A DNA stretch of 5,335 nucleotides from positions 18,762 through 24,096 of the forward strand of contig DFWT01000110.1 in assembly GCA_002381045.1 (NCBI GenBank). Direction: 5' to 3'. Numbering within the stretch: position 1 is the stretch's first letter; each line of letters opens with the position of its first letter. Origin of the DNA: Rhodoferax sp. UBA4127 (lineage in GTDB: Bacteria; Pseudomonadota; Gammaproteobacteria; Burkholderiales; Burkholderiaceae_C). The notes beneath the pieces are model-generated. The model did not search any database and was not told where the DNA came from. It saw nothing but the letters and a program-made list of their open reading frames with translations. Both the position numbers and the translations under genes were made by a program. Shown here piece by piece: positions 1-5,335 of the stretch.

Positions 1-101
1 GCACCGACAAACCCGCCGCCACCGGCATGAGCGGATGGCATCAAGGCAAAAGCAAATGCAACCGGTAAGGTCGCGCGGAGAAGCAACTTTCTGAACTTCA
101 T
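1..101 (-). CDS. trbJ: Secreted conjugation protein, probable TrbJ (5' end only)
   Basis: Only the first 33 codons are in the window; the gene continues past the left edge. The ATG at 101-99 is preceded by a good ribosome binding site, AAGGAA at 113-108, six bases away. The peptide opens with a classic Sec signal: a basic start (MKFRKLLLR), a hydrophobic core (TLPVAFAFALMP) and a signal peptidase I-type site SAHA before a glycine run (GGGGF) at residues 27-31. It follows trbC-trbD-trbE on the same strand, and in Tn4371-type trb operons trbJ is the gene after trbE. TrbJ is a VirB5-like periplasmic or pilus-associated part of the mating-pair apparatus. The coding call and signal peptide are seen directly. 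The TrbJ name rests on gene order and the glycine-rich mature N-terminus, because the diagnostic coiled-coil body is outside the window. Another exported trb protein is the alternative. Confidence 0.68.
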   Translation of the reverse strand, partial: MKFRKLLLRATLPVAFAFALMPSAHAGGGGFVG

Positions 102-181
102 CGGAATTTCCTTGTGTGGGTGCTGTTGCCCCATACCGGACAGATGCAAGTTGGTGCTGGTCTGAGGTGGAGAGTTGCAAA

Positions 182-209
182 GTTATGCGCTTCTAGCAGA
201 TAGTGCCAA
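182..209 (-). promoter_or_regulatory. Candidate sigma-70-like promoter towards trbJ
   Basis: On the minus strand TTGGCA (209-204, five of six to the -35 consensus) is followed after 16 bases by CATAAC (187-182, four of six to the -10 consensus). It points at trbJ and would leave a leader of about 75-80 bases. It lies in the 109-bp divergent region between trbJ and the broken higB. Such matches occur by chance, so this is a weak candidate. It matters because trbJ is separated from trbE by opposite-strand insertions. No clear palindromic antitoxin operator was found around it. Confidence 0.25.
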
Positions 210-210
210 A

Positions 211-546
211 ATGGTTTTTGTTGAACTTCCCATCTTCATTCGTTGTGCAGATGACCTGTTTTCGGACGAAGATTTGACCGAGTTGTAGAGCACGTTACCG
301 GCAAAACCTGACGCTGGTGGTGTGATCCCAGGCGGCGCAGGTTTGCGCAAGTTACGTGTTGCGTTGCCTGGCCGGGGAAAACGTGGTGGCGCCCGGGTGA
401 TTTATGACCACTGGGTGAGCAAAGAGCAGTGCTACTTGGTCTATGCCTACGCAAAGTACGTTACCGCTAACTTGAGCCCAGACCAGTTGCGGCGGTTGGC
501 GCAGGCGATGCAAGCGGTGATCAAAACGGAGAATCGAGATGAATGA
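211..546 (+). pseudogene. higB: HigB2-like (RelE superfamily) toxin gene broken by an amber codon
   Basis: Read from the ATG at 211, the frame gives MVFVELPIFIRCADDLFSDE and continues for 25 residues to a TAG at 286-288. It then stays open in the same frame to the TGA at 544-546, 111 codons in all, which is the usual length of HigB2-type toxins. The part after the stop carries the family core: VIPGGAGLRKLRV, then GRGKRGGARVIY, then an LVYAYAK strand and a SPDQLRRL helix. Family members have a helix residue, commonly glutamine, where the TAG falls, so one CAG-to-TAG transition explains the break. Intact HigB2 toxins are ribosome-dependent mRNA endonucleases neutralised by HigA. No good Shine-Dalgarno precedes 211. 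A GTG at 322 could in theory restart a 74-residue fragment, but it would lack the N-terminal helices. Possible further decay: RVIY-DH where relatives have aromatic residues, and AKY where relatives usually have K-N/D. The family call is firm; loss of function is inferred. Confidence 0.85.
528..532 (+). promoter_or_regulatory. Ribosome binding site of higA
   Basis: GGAGA lies six bases before the ATG at 539, inside the end of the toxin frame. It fixes the antitoxin start and lets the antitoxin be translated without complete translation of the upstream toxin frame, which matters because that frame is interrupted. Confidence 0.6.
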
Positions 547-829
547 AAAACAATTTGAAGAGTTGCTCAGCAGTGTGCAAGACATGGGACGGCACATGCG
601 TGGCAAGAAGGTGCCTGGCGTGCGCGTTAGGGAGTTTCCTGAACCCGACGTGAAGGCGATTCGCGAAAACACCGGCCTGTCGCAGAGCCGTTTTGCTTAC
701 CTGATTGGCGTCAAACCCAAGACGCTGCAAAACTGGGAACAACGACGAGTGCGTCCCGCGGGCCCTGCGCGGGCATTGCTCAAGATCGTCGCGGTCAATC
801 CTGAAGCACTTGCAGCCATTCACACTTAA
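539..829 (+). CDS. higA: HigA2-like antitoxin, HTH transcriptional regulator
   Basis: The 96-residue product has an XRE/Cro-type helix-turn-helix at about residues 37-68. Its core, GLSQSRFAYLIGV (46-58), is followed by the recognition helix KPKTLQNWEQ. The first ~35 residues (MNEKQFEELLSSVQDMG...) form the charged N-terminal extension seen in HigA2/NadS-type antitoxins, where it binds the toxin. The start ATG overlaps the end of the toxin frame by 8 bases (539-546), the typical arrangement of a coupled toxin-first higBA operon. HigA proteins neutralise HigB and repress their own promoter by DNA binding. The frame is complete with no missing HTH residues that I can see, so it probably still makes a DNA-binding protein although its partner toxin is interrupted. 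It lies antisense to the trb operon, between trbJ and the IS. Family assignment is confident; continued regulatory activity is inference. Confidence 0.9.
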   Translation: MNEKQFEELLSSVQDMGRHMRGKKVPGVRVREFPEPDVKAIRENTGLSQSRFAYLIGVKPKTLQNWEQRRVRPAGPARALLKIVAVNPEALAAIHT

Positions 830-857
830 AAATAGCTCGAATGCGACAGTGGCCCTC

Positions 858-886
858 CCACGGTCAAACAACCAGTAAAACCGTGG
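858..886 (+). other. Stem-loop downstream of higA
   Basis: CCACGGT (858-864) and ACCGTGG (880-886) form a perfect 7-bp stem around a 15-base loop, 28 bases past the higA stop. A second small inverted repeat, CACAG (890-894) and CTGTG (902-906), follows. Neither is followed by a T run on either strand, so this is not a textbook intrinsic terminator. It may still slow polymerase or mark the edge of the TA cassette. The rest of 830-925 holds nothing else I recognise. Confidence 0.3.
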
Positions 887-925
887 TGACACAGGGGAGC
901 TCTGTGCGAGCGTCGGGCCAGGTGC

Positions 926-933
926 TCGGGTGC
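926..933. repeat. Left copy of the IS target-site duplication
   Basis: TCGGGTGC directly abuts the left inverted repeat and is repeated exactly at 2256-2263 next to the right one. An 8-bp duplication is standard for IS256-family transposition. Confidence 0.9.
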
Positions 934-961
934 GAGGGTGTAAGAAGTTTTGTGTAAACGG
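934..961. repeat. IS256-family left terminal inverted repeat (IRL)
   Basis: It begins GAGGGTGT and ends TTTTGTGTAAACGG, both identical to the inverted right end. The five mismatches to IRR sit together at repeat positions 9-12 and 14, so the end contains two conserved blocks around a variable centre. Confidence 0.9.
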
Positions 962-967
962 TCTTTT

Positions 968-981
968 GGCAGGAAACTGCC
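968..981 (+). other. Short hairpin in the transposase leader
   Basis: GGCAG (968-972), loop GAAA and CTGCC (977-981) form a perfect 5-bp stem with a GNRA-type tetraloop. It sits between IRL and the transposase start and ends 21 bases before the ATG at 1003. The purine-rich ribosome binding site GAAAGAAG (991-998) is just outside it. The hairpin is visible in the sequence; any role in damping transposase expression is speculative. Confidence 0.35.
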
Positions 982-1002
982 GTCCTTCAAGAAAGAAGCG
1001 AC

Positions 1003-2217
1003 ATGACCGTAACGAACGAACTGATTGACAGCCTGTTGGCTGACTACAAGAAACCTGAAGACCTCATTGGTGAGAACGGCCTGCTCAAGCTGCTAACTAA
1101 AAAGTTGGTGGAACGTGCCCTGGAAGCCGAAATGGCCCAACACTTGGGCCACGCCAAGCATGAAGCCGTTGCCAACGCGTCTGGCAACACCCGCAACGGC
1201 AAGAGCAAGAAAACCCTCAAAGGGGACTTTGGCGAATTGCCCATAGAGATTCCACGCGATCGCCATGCCAGTTTTGAGCCGCAAATCATCACCAAGCATC
1301 AGACCCGCTGGAGCGGCTTTGACGACAAGATACTGTCGCTCTATGCCCGTGGCATGACGGTGCGTGAAATCCAGAGTCATTTGGAAGAGATGTACGGCAC
1401 TGAGGTCTCGCCCACTCTGATCTCCTCGGTGACCGACGCCGTCATGGACGAGGCCAAAGCCTGGCAGGCCCGCCCCCTGGACGCGTTGTATCCCATCGTC
1501 TATCTGGACTGCATCCACGTCAAAACGCGTGATGCCGGTGCTGTGCGAGTCAAAGCTGTTTACCTGGCCCTGGGGATCAGCATGTCTGGTGAGAAAGAAA
1601 TTCTGGGCCTGTGGATAGCCCAGAGCGAGGGTGCCAAGTTCTGGCTTCAGGTGGTCACCGAACTCAAGAACCGGGGTGTGGCCGACATCTTTATTGCCTG
1701 CGTGGATGGCTTGAAAGGTTTCCCTGAAGCCATTGAAGCGGTGTACCCCAAGACGGCCGTACAGCTTTGCCTAGTGCACATGGTGCGCCACAGCCTGAAC
1801 TACGTAAGTTGGAAGTTGCGCAAGGTGGTGGCGGCTGATCTGAAAACTATCTACGGCGCATCCACCGCAGATGAGGCTCAAATCCGGCTCAATGAATTCG
1901 ATGACAAGTGGGGTGCTGACTACCCGACCATCGTCAAATCCTGGCGCAGCAACTGGAGCCGCATTACGCCGTTCTTTGATTACCCGCCAGACATTCGCAA
2001 GGTGATTTACACCACCAACGCCATCGAGTCGGTGAACATGAGTTTGCGCAAAATCACCAAGAACCGGGGCTCATTCCCCAGTGATGATGCATTGCTCAAA
2101 CTGTTCTATCTGGCCTTGGCCAACATCAGCAAGAAATGGACAATGCCGCTCAGAGACTGGAAAGCTGCATTGACCCGGTTTACCATCCAGTTCGAGGAGA
2201 GGATGCCAAAGCCATAA
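1003..2217 (+). CDS. IS256-family DDE transposase (complete)
   Basis: This 404-residue protein is of normal length for IS256/Mutator-type transposases and catalyses excision and integration of its own IS. The N-terminal DNA-binding part (about 1-150) has the family pattern: LVERALEAEMAQHLGH, then GNTRNGKSKKTL, then the RGMTVREIQSHLEEMYG helices near 116-132. The catalytic RNase H-like fold shows Asp169 in YLDCIHVKTR, Asp235 in CVDGLKGFPEAI, the C/H block LCLVHMVRHSL (Cys256, His259, His263), and Glu342 in YTTNAIESVNMSLRK. The start ATG follows a purine-rich site, GAAAGAAG at 991-998. The stop TAA is just 10 bases before IRR, as usual for compact IS elements. No frameshift or lost catalytic residue is seen, so the enzyme is probably functional. 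It is transcribed against trbE, and no terminator is evident after it. Confidence 0.96.
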   Translation: MTVTNELIDSLLADYKKPEDLIGENGLLKLLTKKLVERALEAEMAQHLGHAKHEAVANASGNTRNGKSKKTLKGDFGELPIEIPRDRHASFEPQIITKHQTRWSGFDDKILSLYARGMTVREIQSHLEEMYGTEVSPTLISSVTDAVMDEAKAWQARPLDALYPIVYLDCIHVKTRDAGAVRVKAVYLALGISMSGEKEILGLWIAQSEGAKFWLQVVTELKNRGVADIFIACVDGLKGFPEAIEAVYPKTAVQLCLVHMVRHSLNYVSWKLRKVVAADLKTIYGASTADEAQIRLNEFDDKWGADYPTIVKSWRSNWSRITPFFDYPPDIRKVIYTTNAIESVNMSLRKITKNRGSFPSDDALLKLFYLALANISKKWTMPLRDWKAALTRFTIQFEERMPKP

Positions 2218-2227
2218 ACCTCACGCC

Positions 2228-2255
2228 CCGTTTACACAAAATTCGGGACACCCTC
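2228..2255. repeat. IS256-family right terminal inverted repeat (IRR)
   Basis: Reverse-complemented, it begins GAGGGTGT and ends TTTTGTGTAAACGG, matching IRL at 23 of 28 positions. It begins 10 bases after the transposase stop codon. Confidence 0.9.
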
Positions 2256-2263
2256 TCGGGTGC
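2256..2263. repeat. Right copy of the IS target-site duplication
   Basis: TCGGGTGC, identical to 926-933, lies directly outside IRR and 13 bases downstream of the trbE stop codon. The insertion therefore just missed the trbE reading frame. Confidence 0.9.
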
Positions 2264-2276
2264 TGACCTGTCACAG

Positions 2277-4721
2277 TCAATAACTCTCCCATAAGCGTGC
2301 CGCATCGAACTGGCCGCGTTCGCGCAGCCAGGTAGACGGCCAACCGCGTGCATCGAGCTTTTGCAGATGTCGAATCCGCGTTAAATCTTCGCGTCCACTG
2401 GCACCCACAAACGCCATTTCTGGCGCCGTCAGTCCCAATTCAAAAACGCGGGATCCGTCCGGGTGCAGGTGGTAATACTGCCGTTTGGGCACCGCGTTGC
2501 TGACGATCTGGATTTGCCGACGGTTGAGTCCAATCGCTTGGTACAGGCCGCTCAAGGCTTCGGTCTGGGCCTGCGGGTTGGGCAACAGGATTTTTGAGGG
2601 GCAGGATTCAAAGATCACATCGGCAATGCCACTGCGCGACAAATCGCTCAGGGACTGGGTGGCAAAAATGACCGCCACATTCGACTTGCGCAGCACCTTC
2701 AGCCACTCGCGAATCTTGGCCCTGAATGCGGGGTGACCCAACATGATCCAGGCTTCGTCGAGCACCAACAAGTTGGGTTGACCGTGAAAGCGTTGTTCAA
2801 GCCGGTGAAACAGATAGGCAAGGACCGGCAAAACAATTTTTTCTCCGCGCGCCATCAGTTGTTCCAACTCAAACACCTGGAAGATGTCCGCCTGCAAGCC
2901 ATCGCTCTCGGCATCCAGCAAACGCCCAGCAGAACCGCGCAGTGAGTAGTACTCCAGGGCTTCACGCAGACGGTTGTCTTGCAAGGTCAGCAGGAAGTTT
3001 GACAGCGTGCGCTGCTCCGCGCAGTCTGTGGAGGCAGCCAACTGGTTCACCGCACGAAAGAGTTCCTTGCGCAATTCCGGTGACATGGCCACACCTTGCA
3101 GCTCGGCCAAGCTTTCCAACCATTCAGCCGCCCAGGAGAGTTCGACTTCATCATCAATGCGTCCCAAGGGGCAAAAGGTGATGTTGTCGGATTCACCCGC
3201 AATGTCGTAATGCTCACCACCGGCGGCCGCCACCAAGGGAAACATCGAATAGCCCTTGTCAAAGACAAAGGCTTGCGCAGCCGGATACCGAAAGTGCTGT
3301 GCCACCAGTGTGGCCAGCAGGGTGGACTTGCCCGAACCGGTCGGGCCGATGATGGCCGTATGTCCCAAATCGCCGGTGTGAAGGCAGAGCCGGTACGGAG
3401 TGGCGCCATCGGTTTTGGCTTGCAGCAGCGGGGCTGAATGCTCGGGATAAAAAGGACAGGGATGGACCTCCGGCCCGGCCCAAATCGCCGTGAGTGGCAG
3501 CAGGTGCGCCAGGTTCAAGGTGTTGACCAGTGGGCGGCGCACATTGGCAAACAGGTTGCCAGGCAGGCTGCCAAGGTAGGCTTCCACCGCATTGACGGAT
3601 TCGACCCGCGCTGAAAACCCGGCGTTGGCGATCATCTTGGTCACGTACTGAGCTGCATCACGCAATTGCTGGAGATTCGCACTGGAGAGCAATACGACGC
3701 TGGTGTAATAACCAAATCGCACCAGGCCGCTGCTGGCCTCCGCCATGGCCGCCACCGCATCGGCTGCCATATCGTCCGCATCCGCATTCACGTGCGTGAC
3801 ACCGCCACCTTGGCTTGAGCGCATCAAATTCATCAGTGAAAGCCGCTTTTGCGCCCACTTGGATCGGTACTTTCCCAAGGCCTTGTCTGCCTCACGCACC
3901 GGCATGAAGATGAAGCGGTTTGACCAGCGGTATTCCACAGGCAGGCGTGACAAGAAGTCCAGAAGGCCTGGGAAGCTGGATCCAGGAAATCCGGTGACGG
4001 CAATGCATATGGCTGTCTTATCGTCAATCCGCGGCTCAAACCCAGTCAAAAAGTCGTGTTGACCCAGTACTGAATCCAGGTACATCGGCACCATGCCCAT
4101 GGCGAAACTGGAACGCGGCTCCAGAGCAACACAGGCCGCCAGATGCGCCAGAAGTTGACTTTCCACAGCCCCAGTCTCTGTGTCGACGGTGTCCAGCAGG
4201 CGACGGATTTTGAGGGTTCCGGCCAGGCGTGATTCGATTTCAGCAATGGCGGTTTTGAAACGGAGCAGGCTGCGCTCTGCCACCCCGGTCGTTTGCGCAC
4301 CATCCACAAACAGCATCTCGGCCTTTGCTGCGGCATCTGGGTCCGGATGCCAGCACAAGACAAGCCTGTAGTCACTCTGAAATCCAGCCGAGTCGCCTTC
4401 ATGGGCGAGACGTCGGCAATCGTCCAGCATTCGGGTGGTTCGGTCCGGAAAAGCGCCGTCCACCGGGTAACCAGGGGATTGACGACGCATGGCATCTACA
4501 TGCAAGCTCCAGCCATCATCGAGTGCCAGGGCGGCATTGATGCGCGCCGAGACCGCGGCCAATTCCTCTTTGGTGGCACTGTCCAGATCCGGTCCACGGA
4601 ATTCAAAGCCCGCCAGCAAGCCGCCGGATTTGGTGAGCACCACGCCGTTGTCGATCAGCGCCGCCCAGGGAAGCAGATCAGGCAGCCCTTGGGCCTGGCT
4701 GCGAAATTCTTTCAAGAGCAT
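2277..4721 (-). CDS. trbE: TrbE, VirB4-like conjugation ATPase
   Basis: This 814-residue protein is the VirB4-family ATPase of the P-type mating-pair system. It acts at the inner membrane to power pilus assembly and substrate transfer. The N-terminal CagE/TrbE/VirB domain covers roughly residues 1-400. The C-terminal P-loop domain has Walker A GPTGSGKST at 459-467 (Lys465), Walker B LLVLDEAW at 651-658 (Asp655, Glu656) and the following FATQS motif at 686-690 (Gln689). Length is normal for TrbE and no frameshift is seen. The ATG at 4721-4719 has GGAG at 4732-4729, seven bases upstream, placed inside the last codons of trbD. Only 2 bases separate the trbD stop from this start, so the two are probably translationally coupled. 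The downstream spacer has been hit by the IS256-family element, which leaves the protein whole but separates it from trbJ by about 2.2 kb. Confidence 0.97.
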   Translation of the reverse strand: MLLKEFRSQAQGLPDLLPWAALIDNGVVLTKSGGLLAGFEFRGPDLDSATKEELAAVSARINAALALDDGWSLHVDAMRRQSPGYPVDGAFPDRTTRMLDDCRRLAHEGDSAGFQSDYRLVLCWHPDPDAAAKAEMLFVDGAQTTGVAERSLLRFKTAIAEIESRLAGTLKIRRLLDTVDTETGAVESQLLAHLAACVALEPRSSFAMGMVPMYLDSVLGQHDFLTGFEPRIDDKTAICIAVTGFPGSSFPGLLDFLSRLPVEYRWSNRFIFMPVREADKALGKYRSKWAQKRLSLMNLMRSSQGGGVTHVNADADDMAADAVAAMAEASSGLVRFGYYTSVVLLSSANLQQLRDAAQYVTKMIANAGFSARVESVNAVEAYLGSLPGNLFANVRRPLVNTLNLAHLLPLTAIWAGPEVHPCPFYPEHSAPLLQAKTDGATPYRLCLHTGDLGHTAIIGPTGSGKSTLLATLVAQHFRYPAAQAFVFDKGYSMFPLVAAAGGEHYDIAGESDNITFCPLGRIDDEVELSWAAEWLESLAELQGVAMSPELRKELFRAVNQLAASTDCAEQRTLSNFLLTLQDNRLREALEYYSLRGSAGRLLDAESDGLQADIFQVFELEQLMARGEKIVLPVLAYLFHRLEQRFHGQPNLLVLDEAWIMLGHPAFRAKIREWLKVLRKSNVAVIFATQSLSDLSRSGIADVIFESCPSKILLPNPQAQTEALSGLYQAIGLNRRQIQIVSNAVPKRQYYHLHPDGSRVFELGLTAPEMAFVGASGREDLTRIRHLQKLDARGWPSTWLRERGQFDAARLWESY

Positions 4722-4723
4722 GG

Positions 4724-5047
4724 TCAGTCTCCGAATGTGCGGGGCGGTGCAAACGGTGTTGCCACGCTCTTGTAGAGCTTGCGATATCGCAGACTGCGCC
4801 CAAACGTCTTGGAGAGTTGGGGATCAAAACTGGCCGCACGGGTCAAGACCCAGGCGCCGACTGCCCATAGCATCAGACCAAAAATTGCTGCCCAGAGTTG
4901 AAACAGCGAAACAATGAACACGCCAGCCACGATGCCGAGCGCCAGGATCAGCTCGCGCTCGGCACCCAGCAGCAACATGGGCCTGAGCATCGATTGATGC
5001 AGCGGCACGGAAAAATCGGCGACGTTGTCAGAATGTTGGTCAGCCAC
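4724..5047 (-). CDS. trbD: TrbD, VirB3-like inner-membrane conjugation protein
   Basis: This 107-residue protein has the VirB3/TrbD signature LHQSMLRPMLLLGAERE at residues 16-32. Two adjacent membrane segments follow, at about 32-49 and 51-68, and then a basic cytoplasmic tail (RSLRYRKLYK). TrbD/VirB3 proteins partner the VirB4 ATPase at the inner membrane base of the secretion channel and in pilus assembly, consistent with trbE lying immediately downstream. The start used is GTG at 5047-5045. An in-frame TGA lies 9 bases upstream of it, so the start cannot be much earlier. No convincing Shine-Dalgarno is visible before it, which suggests coupling to trbC translation 26 bases upstream. A later GTG at codon 14 or ATG at codon 20 is possible but would clip or remove the conserved N-terminal motif. 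Family call is strong; the exact start is less certain. Confidence 0.92.
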   Translation of the reverse strand: MADQHSDNVADFSVPLHQSMLRPMLLLGAERELILALGIVAGVFIVSLFQLWAAIFGLMLWAVGAWVLTRAASFDPQLSKTFGRSLRYRKLYKSVATPFAPPRTFGD

Positions 5048-5073
5048 AATTTGCGATCAGAAATGACGGACCG

Positions 5074-5335
5074 TTAGATCAACGCACCGCTGTTGACCAG
5101 GCCGATCATGCTCAGGAAGTTGGCGCCAAAAACGATCAGCGCGACACCGAGTACCACGTACAAGAGTTTCTTTGCAATGCCACCCAAGTCGTCACCACCA
5201 AAAATGAGGGCCGCACCGGCTGCCAGGAAGGCCACGGTGGAAATGCCGGTGGCCACAGGTCCAGTCAGGTTGTTGACAATCGTGGTGATCGGGCCGTCCC
5301 AGGGCAGGGCGGGGCCAGCGTGGGCCACCTGGGAT
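5074..5335 (-). CDS. trbC: TrbC, VirB2-like conjugative pilin (3' part)
   Basis: The last 86 codons are present; the true start and most of the signal peptide lie beyond the right edge. The visible peptide opens SQVAHA followed by GPALPWDGP, which reads as the end of a signal sequence with cleavage after AHA. The GTG within it (5328-5326) is therefore the valine of that site, not a start. The mature part has the pilin pattern: TGPVATGISTVAFL with a first membrane helix ending ALIFGGDD (about visible residues 27-46), a short KK loop, then a second helix LLYVVLGVALIVFGANFL (57-74). TrbC/VirB2 is the major pilus subunit, inserted in the inner membrane before assembly. RP4 TrbC is also trimmed at the C-terminus and cyclised; this one ends soon after helix two, so whether it is processed that way cannot be judged. 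It leads trbD and trbE in the same operon. Confidence 0.92.
   Translation of the reverse strand, partial: SQVAHAGPALPWDGPITTIVNNLTGPVATGISTVAFLAAGAALIFGGDDLGGIAKKLLYVVLGVALIVFGANFLSMIGLVNSGALI

Larger units (their letters stand above)
934..2255 (+). mobile_element. Complete IS256-family insertion sequence (1322 bp)
   Basis: The element is bounded by 28-bp terminal inverted repeats (934-961 and 2228-2255) that match at 23 positions, and it holds one transposase gene reading rightwards. It is flanked by a perfect 8-bp target duplication. Length, terminal repeats, single DDE transposase and 8-bp duplication all fit the IS256 family, whose members move through a circular copy-out intermediate. 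An intact transposase and identical duplications argue for a fairly recent, possibly still active insertion. It sits in the spacer between the trbE stop (2277) and the higA end (829), antisense to the trb genes. Without the IS and one duplication copy, the spacer from higA to trbE would be about 117 bases. I cannot name the specific IS. Confidence 0.93.

Noticed and set aside
322..546. A stand-alone 74-residue gene starting at GTG 322
   Set aside because: It begins in the middle of a conserved HigB core, has no clear ribosome binding site, and the same frame is open upstream to an ATG at 211 apart from one TAG. It is better read as the 3' part of a broken toxin gene.
521..892. Minus-strand 123-codon frame antisense to higA
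   Set aside because: It lies wholly over the higBA region, has no recognisable family features, and is a shadow of a confidently assigned gene.
858..906. Intrinsic terminator after higA
   Set aside because: The 7-bp stem and the smaller inverted repeat are real, but neither strand has a T run after them and the loop is long. Kept only as a stem-loop.
886..2274. A longer hairpin at the pre-insertion site pairing GTGACACAGG (885-894 region) with CCTGTCAC (2267-2274)
   Set aside because: Pairing needs a two-base bulge and a loop of more than 40 bases even after removing the IS; it could easily be chance.
4293..4917. Two plus-strand frames of 140-160 codons antisense to trbE and trbD
   Set aside because: They are opposite strong conserved coding sequence, have low-complexity, arginine- and serine-rich translations, and show no family motif or good start context.
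5074..5328. trbC as a complete 84-codon gene starting at GTG 5328
   Set aside because: The frame continues to the window edge, and the GTG encodes the valine of a VAHA signal peptidase site, so the real start is outside the window.
1..5335. CRISPR array, tRNA, rRNA, attachment site or origin of transfer
   Set aside because: No regularly spaced repeats, tRNA cloverleaf, rRNA segment, relaxase nick region or integrase-linked repeat was seen in the window.

Overview
The window is a piece of a P-type (Trb/VirB-like, MPF_T) conjugative type IV secretion operon, as carried by Tn4371-like integrative and conjugative elements and IncP-related plasmids. Protein style, moderate-to-high G+C and the trb gene set suggest a proteobacterium, most likely a betaproteobacterium of the Burkholderiales. 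This host assignment is inference; no chromosomal marker is present.

The trb genes all run on the minus strand, right to left: the 3' part of trbC (pilin, VirB2-like; its signal peptide start lies beyond the right edge), trbD (VirB3-like), trbE (VirB4-like ATPase) and, at the far left edge, the first 33 codons of a secreted protein that is best read as trbJ (VirB5-like). The order C-D-E-J is the order expected for Tn4371-type trb operons. Together they would build and power the mating-pair channel and pilus.

Between trbE and trbJ lies about 2.2 kb of plus-strand material of two kinds. First is a higBA (HigB2/HigA2-like, RelE-superfamily) toxin-antitoxin pair. The toxin reading frame is broken by an in-frame amber codon at codon 26 (286-288), while the antitoxin is intact. 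Second is a complete IS256-family insertion sequence, 934-2255 (1322 bp). It has 28-bp imperfect terminal inverted repeats, an intact 404-residue DDE transposase and a perfect 8-bp target duplication (TCGGGTGC at 926-933 and 2256-2263). The IS landed in the short spacer just past the trbE stop codon and removed no coding sequence.

The transfer operon is therefore split by two opposite-strand elements, and trbJ and the genes beyond it may need their own promoter. A weak sigma-70-like candidate pointing towards trbJ lies in the trbJ/higB divergent region. Most of the window is explained by known families. The points worth following are the silenced toxin with surviving antitoxin, the TA cassette inside the trb operon, and the possible rewiring of trbJ expression.
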